Assembly (NCBI RefSeq): GCF_000607165.1
Contig: NZ_JFZG01000024.1
Location: 744,001 to 808,000 of the forward strand
Reading direction: 5' to 3'
Length of the DNA stretch: 64,000 nt
From: Ralstonia pickettii
GTDB taxonomy: Bacteria; Pseudomonadota; Gammaproteobacteria; Burkholderiales; Burkholderiaceae
Shown here in pieces: positions 7,459 to 16,379 of the stretch. Each line of letters opens with the position of its first letter. The stretch's first letter is position 1. Both the position numbers and the translations under genes were made by a program. Under the pieces are notes generated by a model. It was not told the origin of the DNA. It worked only from the letters and a program-made list of their open reading frames with translations, and searched no databases.

Positions 7459-8691
7459 ATGAACGCCAAGACCGTACGCCCCAAGCTGGTCGTCATCGGC
7501 AACGGCATGGCCGGCATGCGCACGGTCGAAGAGTTGCTCAAGCTGGCGCCGGACCTGTACGACGTGACCGTGTTCGGCGAAGAGCCGCACGGCAACTACA
7601 ACCGCATCCTGCTCTCGCCTGTGCTGGCGGGTGAGAAGCAGGTTGACGACATCATGCTCAACACGCGTGAGTGGTACGACGAGAACCACATCACGCTGCA
7701 TGCGGGCGACCCGGTGGTCGCTATCGACCGCCCCCGCCGCACGCTGCGCTCGCGCGACGGCGTGGAGGTGCGCTACGACCGCCTGCTGATCGCCACCGGC
7801 TCGCGGCCGTTCATCCTGCCGGTGCCGGGGCACCTGCTGCCGGGCGTGATCGCCTTCCGCGACATTCAAGACGTGGAGACGATGCTGGAGGCGGCCCGCA
7901 ATCACCGGCACGCGGTCGTCATCGGAGGTGGCCTGCTTGGGCTGGAAGCCGCCAACGGCCTGATGCGCCAGGGCATGGACGTGACCGTGGTGCACCTGCC
8001 CGACAGCCTGATGGAGCGCCAGCTCGACAAGCCGGCCGCCAAGCTGTTGCAGAAGGCGCTGGAGGCCAAGGGCCTGCGCTTCCTGCTGGGCGCGCATACG
8101 GCGGAGCTGCTTGGCACCGACCGCGTGACCACGGTCCGCTTCAAGGACGGCACTGAGATTCCCGCCGACCTCGTCGTCATGACTGCCGGCGTACGGCCGA
8201 ACATTGAGCTTGCCAAGGCCGCCGGCCTGCATTGCGAACGCGCCATCATCGTCGACGACACGCTGCAGACCTACGACCCGCGCATCTACGCTGTGGGCGA
8301 ATGCGTGCAGCACCGCAGCGCAACGTTCGGTCTCGTTGCACCGATCTGGGACCAGGCCCGTGTGTGTGCCGCGCACCTGGCTGGCGCCGGACACCGCCGC
8401 TATATCCAGCAGGCCACGGCGACCAAGCTGAAGGTCACGGGCGTGGACTTGTATTCCGCTGGCGATTTCATCGGCGGCGACGGCACCGAAGACATCGTGC
8501 TGCGCGACCCGCGCCGCGGCGTCTACAAACGCCTTGTGCTGAAGGAAGACCGCATCGTCGGCGCGGTACTGTACGGGGATGTGGCCGATGGCCCGTGGTA
8601 CTTCGACATGATCCAGCGCCAGACCCCCATCACACCGATTCGCCAGCGCTTGTTGTTTGGCCGCGCGCTGTGCGAAGCAGAAGCCGCCTGA
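7459..8691 (+). CDS. FAD-dependent NAD(P)H oxidoreductase, probable electron donor to NasA (NasC-like)
   Basis: A 410-residue flavoprotein of the pyridine nucleotide-disulfide oxidoreductase fold. FAD is bound by the N-terminal VVIGNGMAGMRTVEEL and NAD(P)H by VVIGGGLLGLEAANGL (about residues 153-170). A third motif, IYAVGECVQHR, contacts FAD. It resembles the N-terminal half of NirB encoded three genes upstream, without the iron-sulfur and sirohaem parts. In Klebsiella-type systems a NasC reductase passes NADH electrons to the NasA molybdoenzyme, and the position directly before nasA suggests the same here. AGGAGAGG precedes the start. The electron partner is inferred from context. Confidence 0.85.
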   Translation: MNAKTVRPKLVVIGNGMAGMRTVEELLKLAPDLYDVTVFGEEPHGNYNRILLSPVLAGEKQVDDIMLNTREWYDENHITLHAGDPVVAIDRPRRTLRSRDGVEVRYDRLLIATGSRPFILPVPGHLLPGVIAFRDIQDVETMLEAARNHRHAVVIGGGLLGLEAANGLMRQGMDVTVVHLPDSLMERQLDKPAAKLLQKALEAKGLRFLLGAHTAELLGTDRVTTVRFKDGTEIPADLVVMTAGVRPNIELAKAAGLHCERAIIVDDTLQTYDPRIYAVGECVQHRSATFGLVAPIWDQARVCAAHLAGAGHRRYIQQATATKLKVTGVDLYSAGDFIGGDGTEDIVLRDPRRGVYKRLVLKEDRIVGAVLYGDVADGPWYFDMIQRQTPITPIRQRLLFGRALCEAEAA

Positions 8692-8723
8692 TCTCTGATC
8701 TGCCTGACACCCAAGGCCATCTC

Positions 8724-11489
8724 ATGACGATGACGACCATCCCCATCCACCCGGCAGTCGATACCGCCGCCAACACGGTGCGCACCACCTGCCCGTACTG
8801 CGGCGTGGGCTGCGGCGTGCTCGCGACCCCGCAGGCGGATGGCAGTGTCGGCATTCAAGGCGATCCCACGCATCCGTCCAACGCCGGGCGCCTGTGCGTG
8901 AAAGGCTCGGCGCTGGGCGAGACCGTCAGCCTGGACGGGCGGCTGCTATACCCGGCCATGCGCCATCGCTCGCATGATGTGGATGCTGCGCAGCTCACCA
9001 AGCCGGCGCCATTGCAACGCGTCTCGTGGGACACCGCGCTCGATGCCGTGGCGCAAGGTTTTCGCCGCATCGCTGAAGAGCACGGCCCGGATTCCGTGGC
9101 GCTCTACGTCTCCGGTCAGTTGCTGACCGAGGACTACTACGTCGCCAACAAGCTGATGAAGGGCTTTATCGGCACGGCCAACATCGATACCAACTCGCGG
9201 CTGTGCATGTCGTCGGCCGTGGCCGGGCACAAGCGCGCGTTTGGCGAAGACCTCGTGCCGGTCTGCTACGACGATCTGGAAACGGCAGACCTCGTCGTGC
9301 TGGTGGGCTCCAACACGGCATGGTGCCACCCGATCCTGTTCCAGCGCATCGTGCGCGCCAAGGAAGCGCGGCCTGAGATGAAGGTGGTGGTGGTTGACCC
9401 GCGCCACACGGCCACGTGCGAGCTGGCCGATCTGCATCTGCCCATCAAGCCCGGCACCGATGTGTGGCTGTTCAATGGCCTGCTGTCGTTCCTCTCGCGG
9501 CGCGGTGTGGTTGACCGCAACTTCGTCACGCAGCACACCAACGGCCCGGACGCTGCCCTGGAAGCCGCCGGCACCGAGAGCCACGACATCGAAGCCGTTG
9601 CCAAGGCCTGCAAGCTCAAGCTCGACGATCTGCTGACGTTCTACAACTGGTTTGCCGAGACCGAGCGCACCATCACCGCGTTTTCGATGGGCGTCAACCA
9701 ATCGACGGCGGGTACGGACAAGGTCAACAGCATCATCAACTGCCACCTGCTCACGGGCCGCATCGGCCGCGCAGGCATGGGGCCGTTTTCGATTACCGGC
9801 CAACCGAATGCGATGGGCGGGCGCGAAGTGGGCGGTCTTGCCAACATGTTGGCCGCGCACATGGAACTGAACGAGCCTTCGCATCGGGACCTCGTGCAGA
9901 CGTTCTGGGGCGCACCGCGCATGGCCGACAAGGTGGGCCTCAAGGCGGTCGATCTGTTCAACGCCATTGAAGACGGGCGCATCAAGGCCGTGTGGATCAT
10001 GGGGACCAACCCCGTGGTCAGCCTGCCCGATGCTGACCAGGCGCGCCGTGCGTTGGCCAAGTGCGAGCTCGTCGTTGCCTCCGACATCGTTGAAGCCACC
10101 GACACCACCGTTCTGGCCGACATCCTGCTGCCCGCGCTGGGCTGGGGCGAGAAAGACGGCACCGTGACGAACTCCGAGCGCCGCATCTCGCGCCAGCGCG
10201 CCTTTCTGCCCGCACCCGGCGAGGCACGCGCCGACTGGGACATCATCGCCGACGTTGCCCGCCGCATGGGTTACGACGGCTTCGACTTCAAGAGCCCCGG
10301 CGATGTGTTTGATGAACACGCACGCCTGTCCGCCTACGCCAACGATGCGAGCGGCACGCGTCGCGCCTTCCATCTGGGCGGCCTCGCGGGGCTCGATACC
10401 GATGCATACAACGGCATGTCGCCGGTGCAATGGCCCATCGCAACGTCGGGCAACAGCGAAGCGCGCCTCTTCAGCGATGGCCGTTTCGCTCACCCCGATG
10501 GCCGCGCGCGTTTCGTGCCGACGCCTGCCCGTGCGCCCGCGCATGCGGCAGATGGCGAATATCCGCTCATCCTCAACACCGGCCGCGTGCGCGACCAATG
10601 GCACACCATGACGCGCACCGGCCGCGCGCCCAAGCTGGCGGACCACGTGCCCGAACCGTTTGTCGATCTGCACCCGCACGATGCGCTGCTGGCCGGCGTG
10701 CGCGAAGGCAACCTGGCGCGTGTGTCATCGCGCTGGGGCAGTGTGGTGGCACGCGTGCGCATGACGGGCGGCATCGCGCGCGGCAGCGTGTTCGTGCCGA
10801 TCCACTGGAACGGCCAGTTTGCTTCCGATGCGCGCGTGGGCGCGGTCGTCAATCCGGTTGTCGACCCGGTGTCGGGCGAGCCTGAGTTCAAGCACACGCC
10901 GGTGATGGTCGAGCCGTTCGATGTGGCGTGGCACGGCTTTGTCCTCTCGCGCCGCGCACTCGACACCGACGACGCAACTTGGTGGACGCGCATTCAAGGC
11001 AAGCAGTTCGTGCGCTATGAGCTTGCCGGCCGCCAGCATCTTGGCTCCGTACACGATTGGGCGCGCGCGCTGCTGGGCGTGACCGACCCACATGCCGATT
11101 GGCTTGAATACGAAGACACCACCGCGCGTGTCTACCGCGCCGTGCACGTGGTGGATGACCGCATCGAAGCCTGCGTGTTTTTGTCACCGCGTCCGGACCT
11201 GCCGTCGCGCAACTGGCTCGCGGGCCTGTTCGCGCAAGAGCGCCTGGAAGACGTCGATCGCGCGGGCGTGCTGCTCGGCCAGCCGATCGAAGCGGGCGTC
11301 GACGTGGGGCCAACCGTCTGCTCGTGCTTTGGCGTGGGTCGCAACACGATCTGCGATGCCATCCGCACCAAGGGCCTGCAATCGACTGGCGAGATCACGG
11401 CCTGCCTGAAGGCGGGTGGCAATTGCGGGTCGTGCGTGCCGGAACTCAAACGGCTGCTGGTGGAGGCGCGCGTGCAGCAGGCGGCATGA
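8724..11489 (+). CDS. nasA: Assimilatory nitrate reductase catalytic subunit NasA
   Basis: A 921-residue cytoplasmic molybdopterin enzyme that reduces nitrate to nitrite. The N-terminal [4Fe-4S] site is Cys23, Cys26, Cys30 and Cys58 (CPYCGVGC and GRLCVKG). The molybdopterin guanine dinucleotide domains follow (NTNSRLCMSSAVAGHKRAFG, GTNPVVSLPDADQARRAL, then the C-terminal molydopterin-binding domain with LNTGRVRDQWHTMTRTGR). A BFD-like [2Fe-2S] domain closes the protein (Cys866, Cys868, Cys901, Cys904), probably the entry point for electrons. There is no Tat signal. The start chosen gives a normal N-terminus; the frame runs open further upstream over the previous gene. It is the last gene of the operon. 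Confidence 0.95.
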   Translation: MTMTTIPIHPAVDTAANTVRTTCPYCGVGCGVLATPQADGSVGIQGDPTHPSNAGRLCVKGSALGETVSLDGRLLYPAMRHRSHDVDAAQLTKPAPLQRVSWDTALDAVAQGFRRIAEEHGPDSVALYVSGQLLTEDYYVANKLMKGFIGTANIDTNSRLCMSSAVAGHKRAFGEDLVPVCYDDLETADLVVLVGSNTAWCHPILFQRIVRAKEARPEMKVVVVDPRHTATCELADLHLPIKPGTDVWLFNGLLSFLSRRGVVDRNFVTQHTNGPDAALEAAGTESHDIEAVAKACKLKLDDLLTFYNWFAETERTITAFSMGVNQSTAGTDKVNSIINCHLLTGRIGRAGMGPFSITGQPNAMGGREVGGLANMLAAHMELNEPSHRDLVQTFWGAPRMADKVGLKAVDLFNAIEDGRIKAVWIMGTNPVVSLPDADQARRALAKCELVVASDIVEATDTTVLADILLPALGWGEKDGTVTNSERRISRQRAFLPAPGEARADWDIIADVARRMGYDGFDFKSPGDVFDEHARLSAYANDASGTRRAFHLGGLAGLDTDAYNGMSPVQWPIATSGNSEARLFSDGRFAHPDGRARFVPTPARAPAHAADGEYPLILNTGRVRDQWHTMTRTGRAPKLADHVPEPFVDLHPHDALLAGVREGNLARVSSRWGSVVARVRMTGGIARGSVFVPIHWNGQFASDARVGAVVNPVVDPVSGEPEFKHTPVMVEPFDVAWHGFVLSRRALDTDDATWWTRIQGKQFVRYELAGRQHLGSVHDWARALLGVTDPHADWLEYEDTTARVYRAVHVVDDRIEACVFLSPRPDLPSRNWLAGLFAQERLEDVDRAGVLLGQPIEAGVDVGPTVCSCFGVGRNTICDAIRTKGLQSTGEITACLKAGGNCGSCVPELKRLLVEARVQQAA

Positions 11490-11525
11490 CCTCTGCGTCA
11501 CGTTACGCGCTGCACCGATTTTATG

Positions 11526-11564
11526 CCCGGGTAATATTGACAATCAATTAAACCCGGGTAGAAT
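11526..11564 (+). promoter_or_regulatory. Strong sigma-70 promoter with two CCCGGGTA operator-like repeats
   Basis: TTGACA (11537-11542), 16 nt, then TAGAAT (11559-11564) is a near-consensus promoter. CCCGGGTA occurs at 11526-11533, just upstream of -35, and again at 11553-11560, overlapping -10. The two copies are direct repeats exactly 27 bp apart, and each contains the palindrome CCCGGG. A repressor covering both would block the promoter. Confidence 0.65.
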
Positions 11565-11599
11565 CCGTTCCTGTTGAAACTTCAGCAGGAGCGTTTCTC

Positions 11600-12214
11600 A
11601 TGGATGTCGCAGCAATCCACGCGTGCACGGCGTTTGCCGGCACCCAACGCCTGGCCGGCGGTCCCGTCCGAGATGTCGCACGCGCCGTCAAGGCGCACCT
11701 CGATGCGCACCCCGAATCGCAGGTGCTTGTGTTCGACAACACCAGTGCGCGCCCTGTGGAGTTCGACTTGCGCGGCACGGTTGAAGACGTGCTTGCGCGC
11801 GTCGATCGCGCCGCCCCATCTGCCGCTGAACCCGCCGAATCCGAAAGCCGCCCGCGTGGCCCTGGCCGCCCCAAGCTGGGCGTGATTGCCCGCGAGGTGA
11901 CCTTGCTGCCGCGCCACTGGGACTGGCTGGCCGCGCAGCCGGGCGGGGCGTCGGTTACGCTGCGCAAGCTGGTGGAAGACGCCCGCCGCGCCGCCGAAGG
12001 CGCAGACCGCCGTCGCGTTGCGCAAGAGGCGGCGTACCGCTTCATGTCTGCCATGGCCGGCAACGCCGCGGGCTTTGAAGACGCCACGCGCGCCTTGTTT
12101 GCCGCAGATGCCATGGCGTTCCAATCCCTGACCCAATCCTGGCCCGCCGACGTGCGCGACTTTGCGCGCGAACTGGCGAGCCGGGCATTCCATCCTCAAC
12201 AGGAGGCTGCATGA
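11600..12214 (+). CDS. DUF2239 family protein
   Basis: A 204-residue cytoplasmic protein of the uncharacterised DUF2239 family, recognised from the conserved core RGPGRPKLGVIAREVTLLP followed by HWDWLAAQPGGASVTLRKLVEDARR. The RPGRPKLG stretch is AT-hook-like, and the part after it resembles a small helical DNA-binding module, so a regulatory role is possible but unproven. The start has CAGGAG at 11585-11590. It is translationally coupled (ATGA overlap) to the MATE exporter behind it, so the two very likely work together. They share the promoter with the CCCGGGTA repeats. Confidence 0.85.
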   Translation: MDVAAIHACTAFAGTQRLAGGPVRDVARAVKAHLDAHPESQVLVFDNTSARPVEFDLRGTVEDVLARVDRAAPSAAEPAESESRPRGPGRPKLGVIAREVTLLPRHWDWLAAQPGGASVTLRKLVEDARRAAEGADRRRVAQEAAYRFMSAMAGNAAGFEDATRALFAADAMAFQSLTQSWPADVRDFARELASRAFHPQQEAA

Positions 12215-13578
12215 CAGCGCCTGCTGCTCGCCCGTTGTGGCGAACATTCATTGCATTCCTCGGCCCGCTGATCCTGGCCAACATCCTGCAATCGTTGTCG
12301 GGCACGCTCAACAACGTCTATGTCGGACACATGCTGGGCGTGAAGGCGCTTGCTGCGGTGTCGGCATTCTTCCCGATCCTGTTTTTCTTCATCGCCTTCA
12401 TCATCGGGCTGGGGTCGGGGGCGGCAGTGTTGATCGGGCAAGCCTGGGGCGCCAAGAAGCCCGAGGCGGTCAAGACCGTTGCAGGGACCACGCTGTCGGT
12501 GGGCTTCATCGTCGGGCTGGCTGTGGCGCTGCTGGGCGGCCCGTTTGCAAACGCGCTGCTGGGTTGGCTCGGTACGCCGGCCGACATCCTGCAAGACGCC
12601 ACGCTCTACGCCAGCGTCATGCTCTATGCCATGCCAGGGCTGTTCGTCTACCTGCTTGCCACAGCGATGATGCGCGGCGTGGGCGACACGCGCACGCCGC
12701 TGCGCACCCTGGCGCTGTCGACGTCGATCGGGCTGGTGCTGACACCGACCTTCATTCGCGGCTGGTTCGGCTTGCCGCAACTGGGTGTGGCAAGCGGCGC
12801 CGTGGCCACCATCATCTCGTTCACGGTGGCGCTGGTGTGGCTCGCCTTCTTCCTGCGCCGGCGCAATCATCCGCTCGCGCCGGATGCCGTGTTGGCGCGG
12901 CACCTGTGGGTCGATTTTGGGGTGCTCAAAACCGTGCTGAAGATCGGCGTGCCGACGGGCGTGCAGCTTGTGGTGATCTCGATTGCCGAGCTGGCGCTGC
13001 TGTCATTCGTCAACGGCTTCGGCTCCGACGCGACGGCCGCTTACGGCGCCGGCACGCAGATCATCAGCTACGTGCAGTTTCCCGCCATGTCGATTGCGAT
13101 TACGGCGTCCATCCTCGGGGCGCAGGCCATCGGCTCGGGCAATACGGAGCGGCTTGACGCCATCACGCGCACCGGGCTGTGGCTCAACGTGGCCATTACC
13201 GGCGTGCTGGTGGTGATGGCGTTGCTGTTCTCGCGCGCTGTCATCGGCTGGTTCACCACGAACACGGAAGTGATGAGCCTTGCCCAGAGCCTGCTGCATA
13301 TCTCGCTGTGGAGCTCGGTCATCTTTGGCATGGCGAGCGTCTTCTCGGGCGTGATGCGCTCAAGCGGCACGGTGATGGCGCCCACGGCCATTTCCATCCT
13401 GGCCATTGCGGCGGTGGAAGTGCCGGTGGCCTGGGTGTTGAGCCGACACATCGGCACCGACGGCATCTGGGCTGCATACCCGGCCACCTTTCTTGCCATG
13501 TTCGTGATGCAGGGGCTGTATTACGCGCTCGTGTGGCGCCGCCGCGCGCAGCGGTTCGGCATCCGCCGCATGGTTTGA
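12211..13578 (+). CDS. MATE family multidrug/toxin efflux transporter
   Basis: A 455-residue inner-membrane protein with about twelve helices in two repeats, typical of the MATE family, which expels cationic or polyaromatic compounds against Na+ or H+. Visible family features are the N-terminal LILANILQSLSGTLNNVYVGHMLG and the repeat partner around VPTGVQLVVISIAELALLSFVNGFGSDATAAYGAG. Its start overlaps the stop of the DUF2239 gene by four bases. The substrate cannot be told from sequence. A GC-rich inverted repeat lies just after the gene. Confidence 0.9.
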   Translation: MTAPAARPLWRTFIAFLGPLILANILQSLSGTLNNVYVGHMLGVKALAAVSAFFPILFFFIAFIIGLGSGAAVLIGQAWGAKKPEAVKTVAGTTLSVGFIVGLAVALLGGPFANALLGWLGTPADILQDATLYASVMLYAMPGLFVYLLATAMMRGVGDTRTPLRTLALSTSIGLVLTPTFIRGWFGLPQLGVASGAVATIISFTVALVWLAFFLRRRNHPLAPDAVLARHLWVDFGVLKTVLKIGVPTGVQLVVISIAELALLSFVNGFGSDATAAYGAGTQIISYVQFPAMSIAITASILGAQAIGSGNTERLDAITRTGLWLNVAITGVLVVMALLFSRAVIGWFTTNTEVMSLAQSLLHISLWSSVIFGMASVFSGVMRSSGTVMAPTAISILAIAAVEVPVAWVLSRHIGTDGIWAAYPATFLAMFVMQGLYYALVWRRRAQRFGIRRMV

Positions 13579-13586
13579 CGACACTG

Positions 13587-13615
13587 CCGCCGGCTGCCAC
13601 AGGTGCGGCCGGCGG
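13587..13615. terminator. GC-rich inverted repeat between convergent genes
   Basis: CCGCCGGC (13587-13594) pairs with GCCGGCGG (13608-13615) between the MATE exporter and the acyl-CoA ligase, which end toward each other. It has no T tract, so it could be a weak bidirectional terminator or merely a barrier. Confidence 0.35.
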
Positions 13616-13630
13616 TGGAGCGCGTGTGGG

Positions 13631-15277
13631 TTACGCCGCGTTCTCTCGCAGGGCCTTCTTGTTGATCTTGCCGACGCTCGTCTTCGGAATCTCCGCCACG
13701 AAGGCGATACGGTCCAGTTCCGGCACGGCGTATTTGCTGATGCGCTTGGCTTCAGCGTGTGCCAGCAGGCAATCGCGGATGGCCTCAGCCTTCAGGCGTG
13801 CCCCCGGCTTGCCGACGACAAACGCCATCGGCCGTTCGCCCCACTTCGCGTCGCGCACACCAATTACTGCGCTCTCCTGCACGCCCGGCACCTGGGCAAT
13901 CAGGCTTTCCACTTCAATGGACGACACCCACTCGCCGCCGGTCTTGATCACGTCCTTGATGCGGTCGACGATCTGCACAAAGCCATCGGGCGTCATGACG
14001 GCAATGTCCTGCGTGTGCAGGTAGCCACCGGCCCACAGCTCTTCTGATGCTGCCGGCTTGTTGAAGTAGCCCTGCGTGAGGTACGGCGTACGCAGCACGA
14101 TCTCGCCCTGGTGCTTGCCGTCGTGCGGTACATCGCGCAGATGCTCGTCGACGATGCGCAACTCGGCCAGCGGCACCGGGCGCCCCGTGGCGCAGCGCAT
14201 GCGGATCTCTTCCTGCCGGTCTGCGGGCTTGCGGCCCGGCGGCAGTTGCGCCAGCGCAACCACCGGGCCGGTTTCCGACATGCCATAACCCGCAAATACG
14301 TCAATGCCGCGATCAAGCGCTGACTCGCAGAGCGCCGGAGACAACGCCGAGCCGCCAATAAGGACCTTCCACCCCGACAGATCGTGCATGCCGCCTTCCG
14401 CCGCCTGCAGCAGCATCTGCAGCAGCGTCGGCACGCAATGCGAGAAGGTGACCCGCTCCGTCTCGTGCAGCTTGAGGAGAAGATCGGCCGCGTAGCGCCC
14501 CGGCAGGACGATCTTCAAGCCCAGCATGACGGCGATGTACGGCATGCCCCAAGCCAGGACGTGGAACATCGGTGTGATGGGCATGTACACGTCTTCGCGG
14601 TGCAGGCGCTGGCCATCGCGCGGTGCGCACAACGTCGTGGCAGTCGCCATGGTGTGCAGCACGATGTCGCGGTGGCTGTAGCTCACGCCCTTCGGGTCAC
14701 CGGTCGTGCCGGTCGTGTAGAAGGTTGCGGCGCGCGTGCGTTCATCGAAGTCGGCAAATGCAAAATCGGGCGAGGCGTGGGCGAGCAGCGCCTCGTACTC
14801 GCCCGCCACAGGCAGCGTGGTGTGCGGCATGGGCGCGTTGTCGGCCAGCACCACAACGTGGCGCACGTTCGTCAGTCCGTCCCAGATCTCTTCGAGCAGC
14901 GGCACGAAGTCGGCGTGTACCAGCACGACCTCGGCCTGTGCATCGTTGAGCGTGTAGAGAATCTGCTGGGCAGAGAGCCGCACGTTCACGGTGAACAGCG
15001 TTGCGCCCATCATCGGCACGCCAAAGTAGCACTCGAGGTAGCGGTGGCTGTCCCAGTCCATGACGGCCACGGTCGAGCCATGTTGGACCGCCAGCGTGCT
15101 CAGTGCCGACGCGAGCCGGCCGATGTGTTCCCGAAACGTGCGATAGCTGTAGCGCAGCGCACCGCGATAGGTGATTTCCTGTTCGCCGTAGAGACATTGC
15201 GCATTGGTCAGCAAGTGCTTGACGAGCAGCGGATACGTGTACGCCGAAGGTGTTGGGGTGATGAGGTTCGCATGCAT
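13631..15277 (-). CDS. AMP-dependent acyl-CoA synthetase/ligase
   Basis: A 548-residue member of the ANL adenylating family that activates a carboxylic acid to its CoA thioester using ATP. The AMP-binding P-loop TFYTTGTTGDPKGV lies at about 185-198. Further family motifs are GYGMSETGPV and the hinge/C-terminal region DRIKDVIKTGGEWVSS, with the catalytic Lys near the end (GKINKKALRENAA). The sequence is closest in style to medium/long-chain fatty acid ligases. It is the last gene of the BKACE cluster, 47 bp after the ferredoxin gene. Start at 15277 (MHANLIT); the frame is open further upstream but without a start site. The natural acid is unknown. Confidence 0.88.
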   Translation of the reverse strand: MHANLITPTPSAYTYPLLVKHLLTNAQCLYGEQEITYRGALRYSYRTFREHIGRLASALSTLAVQHGSTVAVMDWDSHRYLECYFGVPMMGATLFTVNVRLSAQQILYTLNDAQAEVVLVHADFVPLLEEIWDGLTNVRHVVVLADNAPMPHTTLPVAGEYEALLAHASPDFAFADFDERTRAATFYTTGTTGDPKGVSYSHRDIVLHTMATATTLCAPRDGQRLHREDVYMPITPMFHVLAWGMPYIAVMLGLKIVLPGRYAADLLLKLHETERVTFSHCVPTLLQMLLQAAEGGMHDLSGWKVLIGGSALSPALCESALDRGIDVFAGYGMSETGPVVALAQLPPGRKPADRQEEIRMRCATGRPVPLAELRIVDEHLRDVPHDGKHQGEIVLRTPYLTQGYFNKPAASEELWAGGYLHTQDIAVMTPDGFVQIVDRIKDVIKTGGEWVSSIEVESLIAQVPGVQESAVIGVRDAKWGERPMAFVVGKPGARLKAEAIRDCLLAHAEAKRISKYAVPELDRIAFVAEIPKTSVGKINKKALRENAA

Positions 15278-15324
15278 GTTGAGTGGTCTCGTTCGGTGTG
15301 CAGGTTCGTATCGCGCGTGGCGAA

Positions 15325-15651
15325 TCAACTGGCGTCTTCGAGCTGGATGACGACGTGGCCGTCGGTCTCCTGAACGGGGTAGGTTTTCAGGCACAAGCCG
15401 CTGGACCCGGGCGTGCAGCCGGTGGCGAGATCGAAGCGCAGGCCATGCGCAGGACACTGCAATACGTTGCCGGCAAGACGGCCCGAGGCCAGCGATGCGC
15501 CGTTGTGCGGGCAACTGTTGTCGATGGCATGAAGCCGGCCTTCAACGTTGAACAGGACGACGCTGCGGCCGTTGACGAAGACGAGCTTGCGTTCTCCGGC
15601 GCCCAGCTCGCCGGACGAAGCCACGGTGACATTGCACGCCATGGTGTTCAC
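15325..15651 (-). CDS. Rieske [2Fe-2S] ferredoxin-like protein
   Basis: A 108-residue protein holding one Rieske domain and nothing else. The cluster ligands are Cys47 and His49 (CPHNGAS) and Cys66 and His69 (CPAHGLRF), with the usual sixteen-residue spacing. It resembles the small ferredoxins that feed ring-hydroxylating or other oxygenases, or nitrite-reductase-like small subunits. The GTG at 15651 is preferred because AGAGGAAG sits at the right distance and the start then overlaps the preceding stop as GTGA; ATG at 15642 is the alternative. No Rieske oxygenase alpha subunit is nearby, so the electron acceptor is unclear. Confidence 0.8.
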   Translation of the reverse strand: MNTMACNVTVASSGELGAGERKLVFVNGRSVVLFNVEGRLHAIDNSCPHNGASLASGRLAGNVLQCPAHGLRFDLATGCTPGSSGLCLKTYPVQETDGHVVIQLEDAS

Positions 15652-16379
15652 TGCGCTTCCTCTTGCGATTGCAGTGGCGATAGCGACAGCGACAGCGACA
15701 GCGCGTTCTGCATGGCGCGCACCAGCGTGCTTGCCGGATGCGCACCCGAGATCGCCACGTTCGAGTTGAAGATGAAATACGGCACTCCTGACACGGTCAC
15801 GCCGCGGCCCACTGGTTTGCAAACGCTGGGCGCGCACACTGCGGGCGCCATGGCCGTGGCAAGGTTGTGCTCGAACTCCAGGCGCTGCAGCACGTCTTCG
15901 TTGCCGATGTCGGCACCTTCCAAAAAATAGGCGCTGAAGATGTGTTCGATGAGCTGAGCTGGCTGTCCGCCCGCGTCGACCCGGCGATATTTCCGAACCA
16001 CACCGTGCGCGCGCTCGGTATTGGGCAGGACATTGATGCGTGTGAAATCGAAGTCGATGCCGGCCGCTTGCCCGGCGCGCTGCACCTGAGCACGCCGCAT
16101 CGATACGGCAGTGGGGCTGCCGAGACGGCTGAGGTAAAACGCCTGGTACGGCAGGCCTTCGGCCGGGGTGTCCGGCAGCAGCGGATACGGGCGCCACCGC
16201 ACCTTGGTCTTCACCTCCGGATGCAGCATCGCGAACGTGCGCAGCGCGCTGGCCAGATGGCGCGTACCGATCCAGCACCACGGACAGATGAAGTCGAAGA
16301 AGACATCGACGGTGAGCTTGGTGCGTGGGTGGATTGCGCCGCGCGGACTTGCCTGCATGGACCGGTCAATCGAGTTCAT
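15648..16379 (-). CDS. DsbA family oxidoreductase (FrnE-like)
   Basis: A 243-residue thioredoxin-fold protein of the DsbA/FrnE and 2-hydroxychromene-2-carboxylate isomerase superfamily. The active-site CPWC (Cys32, Cys35) lies in FFDFICPWCWIGTRHL, the typical FrnE start. The helical insertion follows, and the cis-Pro loop region is SGVPYFIFN. It has no signal peptide, so it acts in the cytoplasm, possibly as a glutathione-linked isomerase or disulfide enzyme in the pathway. The start overlaps the upstream hydrolase by 14 bp, and its stop overlaps the ferredoxin start. The C-terminal tail SLSLSLSPL is encoded by a hexanucleotide repeat. Confidence 0.85.
   Translation of the reverse strand: MNSIDRSMQASPRGAIHPRTKLTVDVFFDFICPWCWIGTRHLASALRTFAMLHPEVKTKVRWRPYPLLPDTPAEGLPYQAFYLSRLGSPTAVSMRRAQVQRAGQAAGIDFDFTRINVLPNTERAHGVVRKYRRVDAGGQPAQLIEHIFSAYFLEGADIGNEDVLQRLEFEHNLATAMAPAVCAPSVCKPVGRGVTVSGVPYFIFNSNVAISGAHPASTLVRAMQNALSLSLSLSPLQSQEEAQ
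15677..15700. repeat. Hexanucleotide tandem repeat in the DsbA-like gene
   Basis: One GCGATA and three GCGACA units (15677-15700) encode the alternating Ser-Leu tail. Six-base units keep the frame, so copy-number change would only lengthen or shorten the tail. Confidence 0.7.

Noticed and set aside
8232..8723. Upstream extension of the NasA frame
   Set aside because: It overlaps the FAD reductase gene in another frame and adds Arg-rich sequence not found in NasA proteins; ATG 8724 puts the first iron-sulfur Cys at residue 23.
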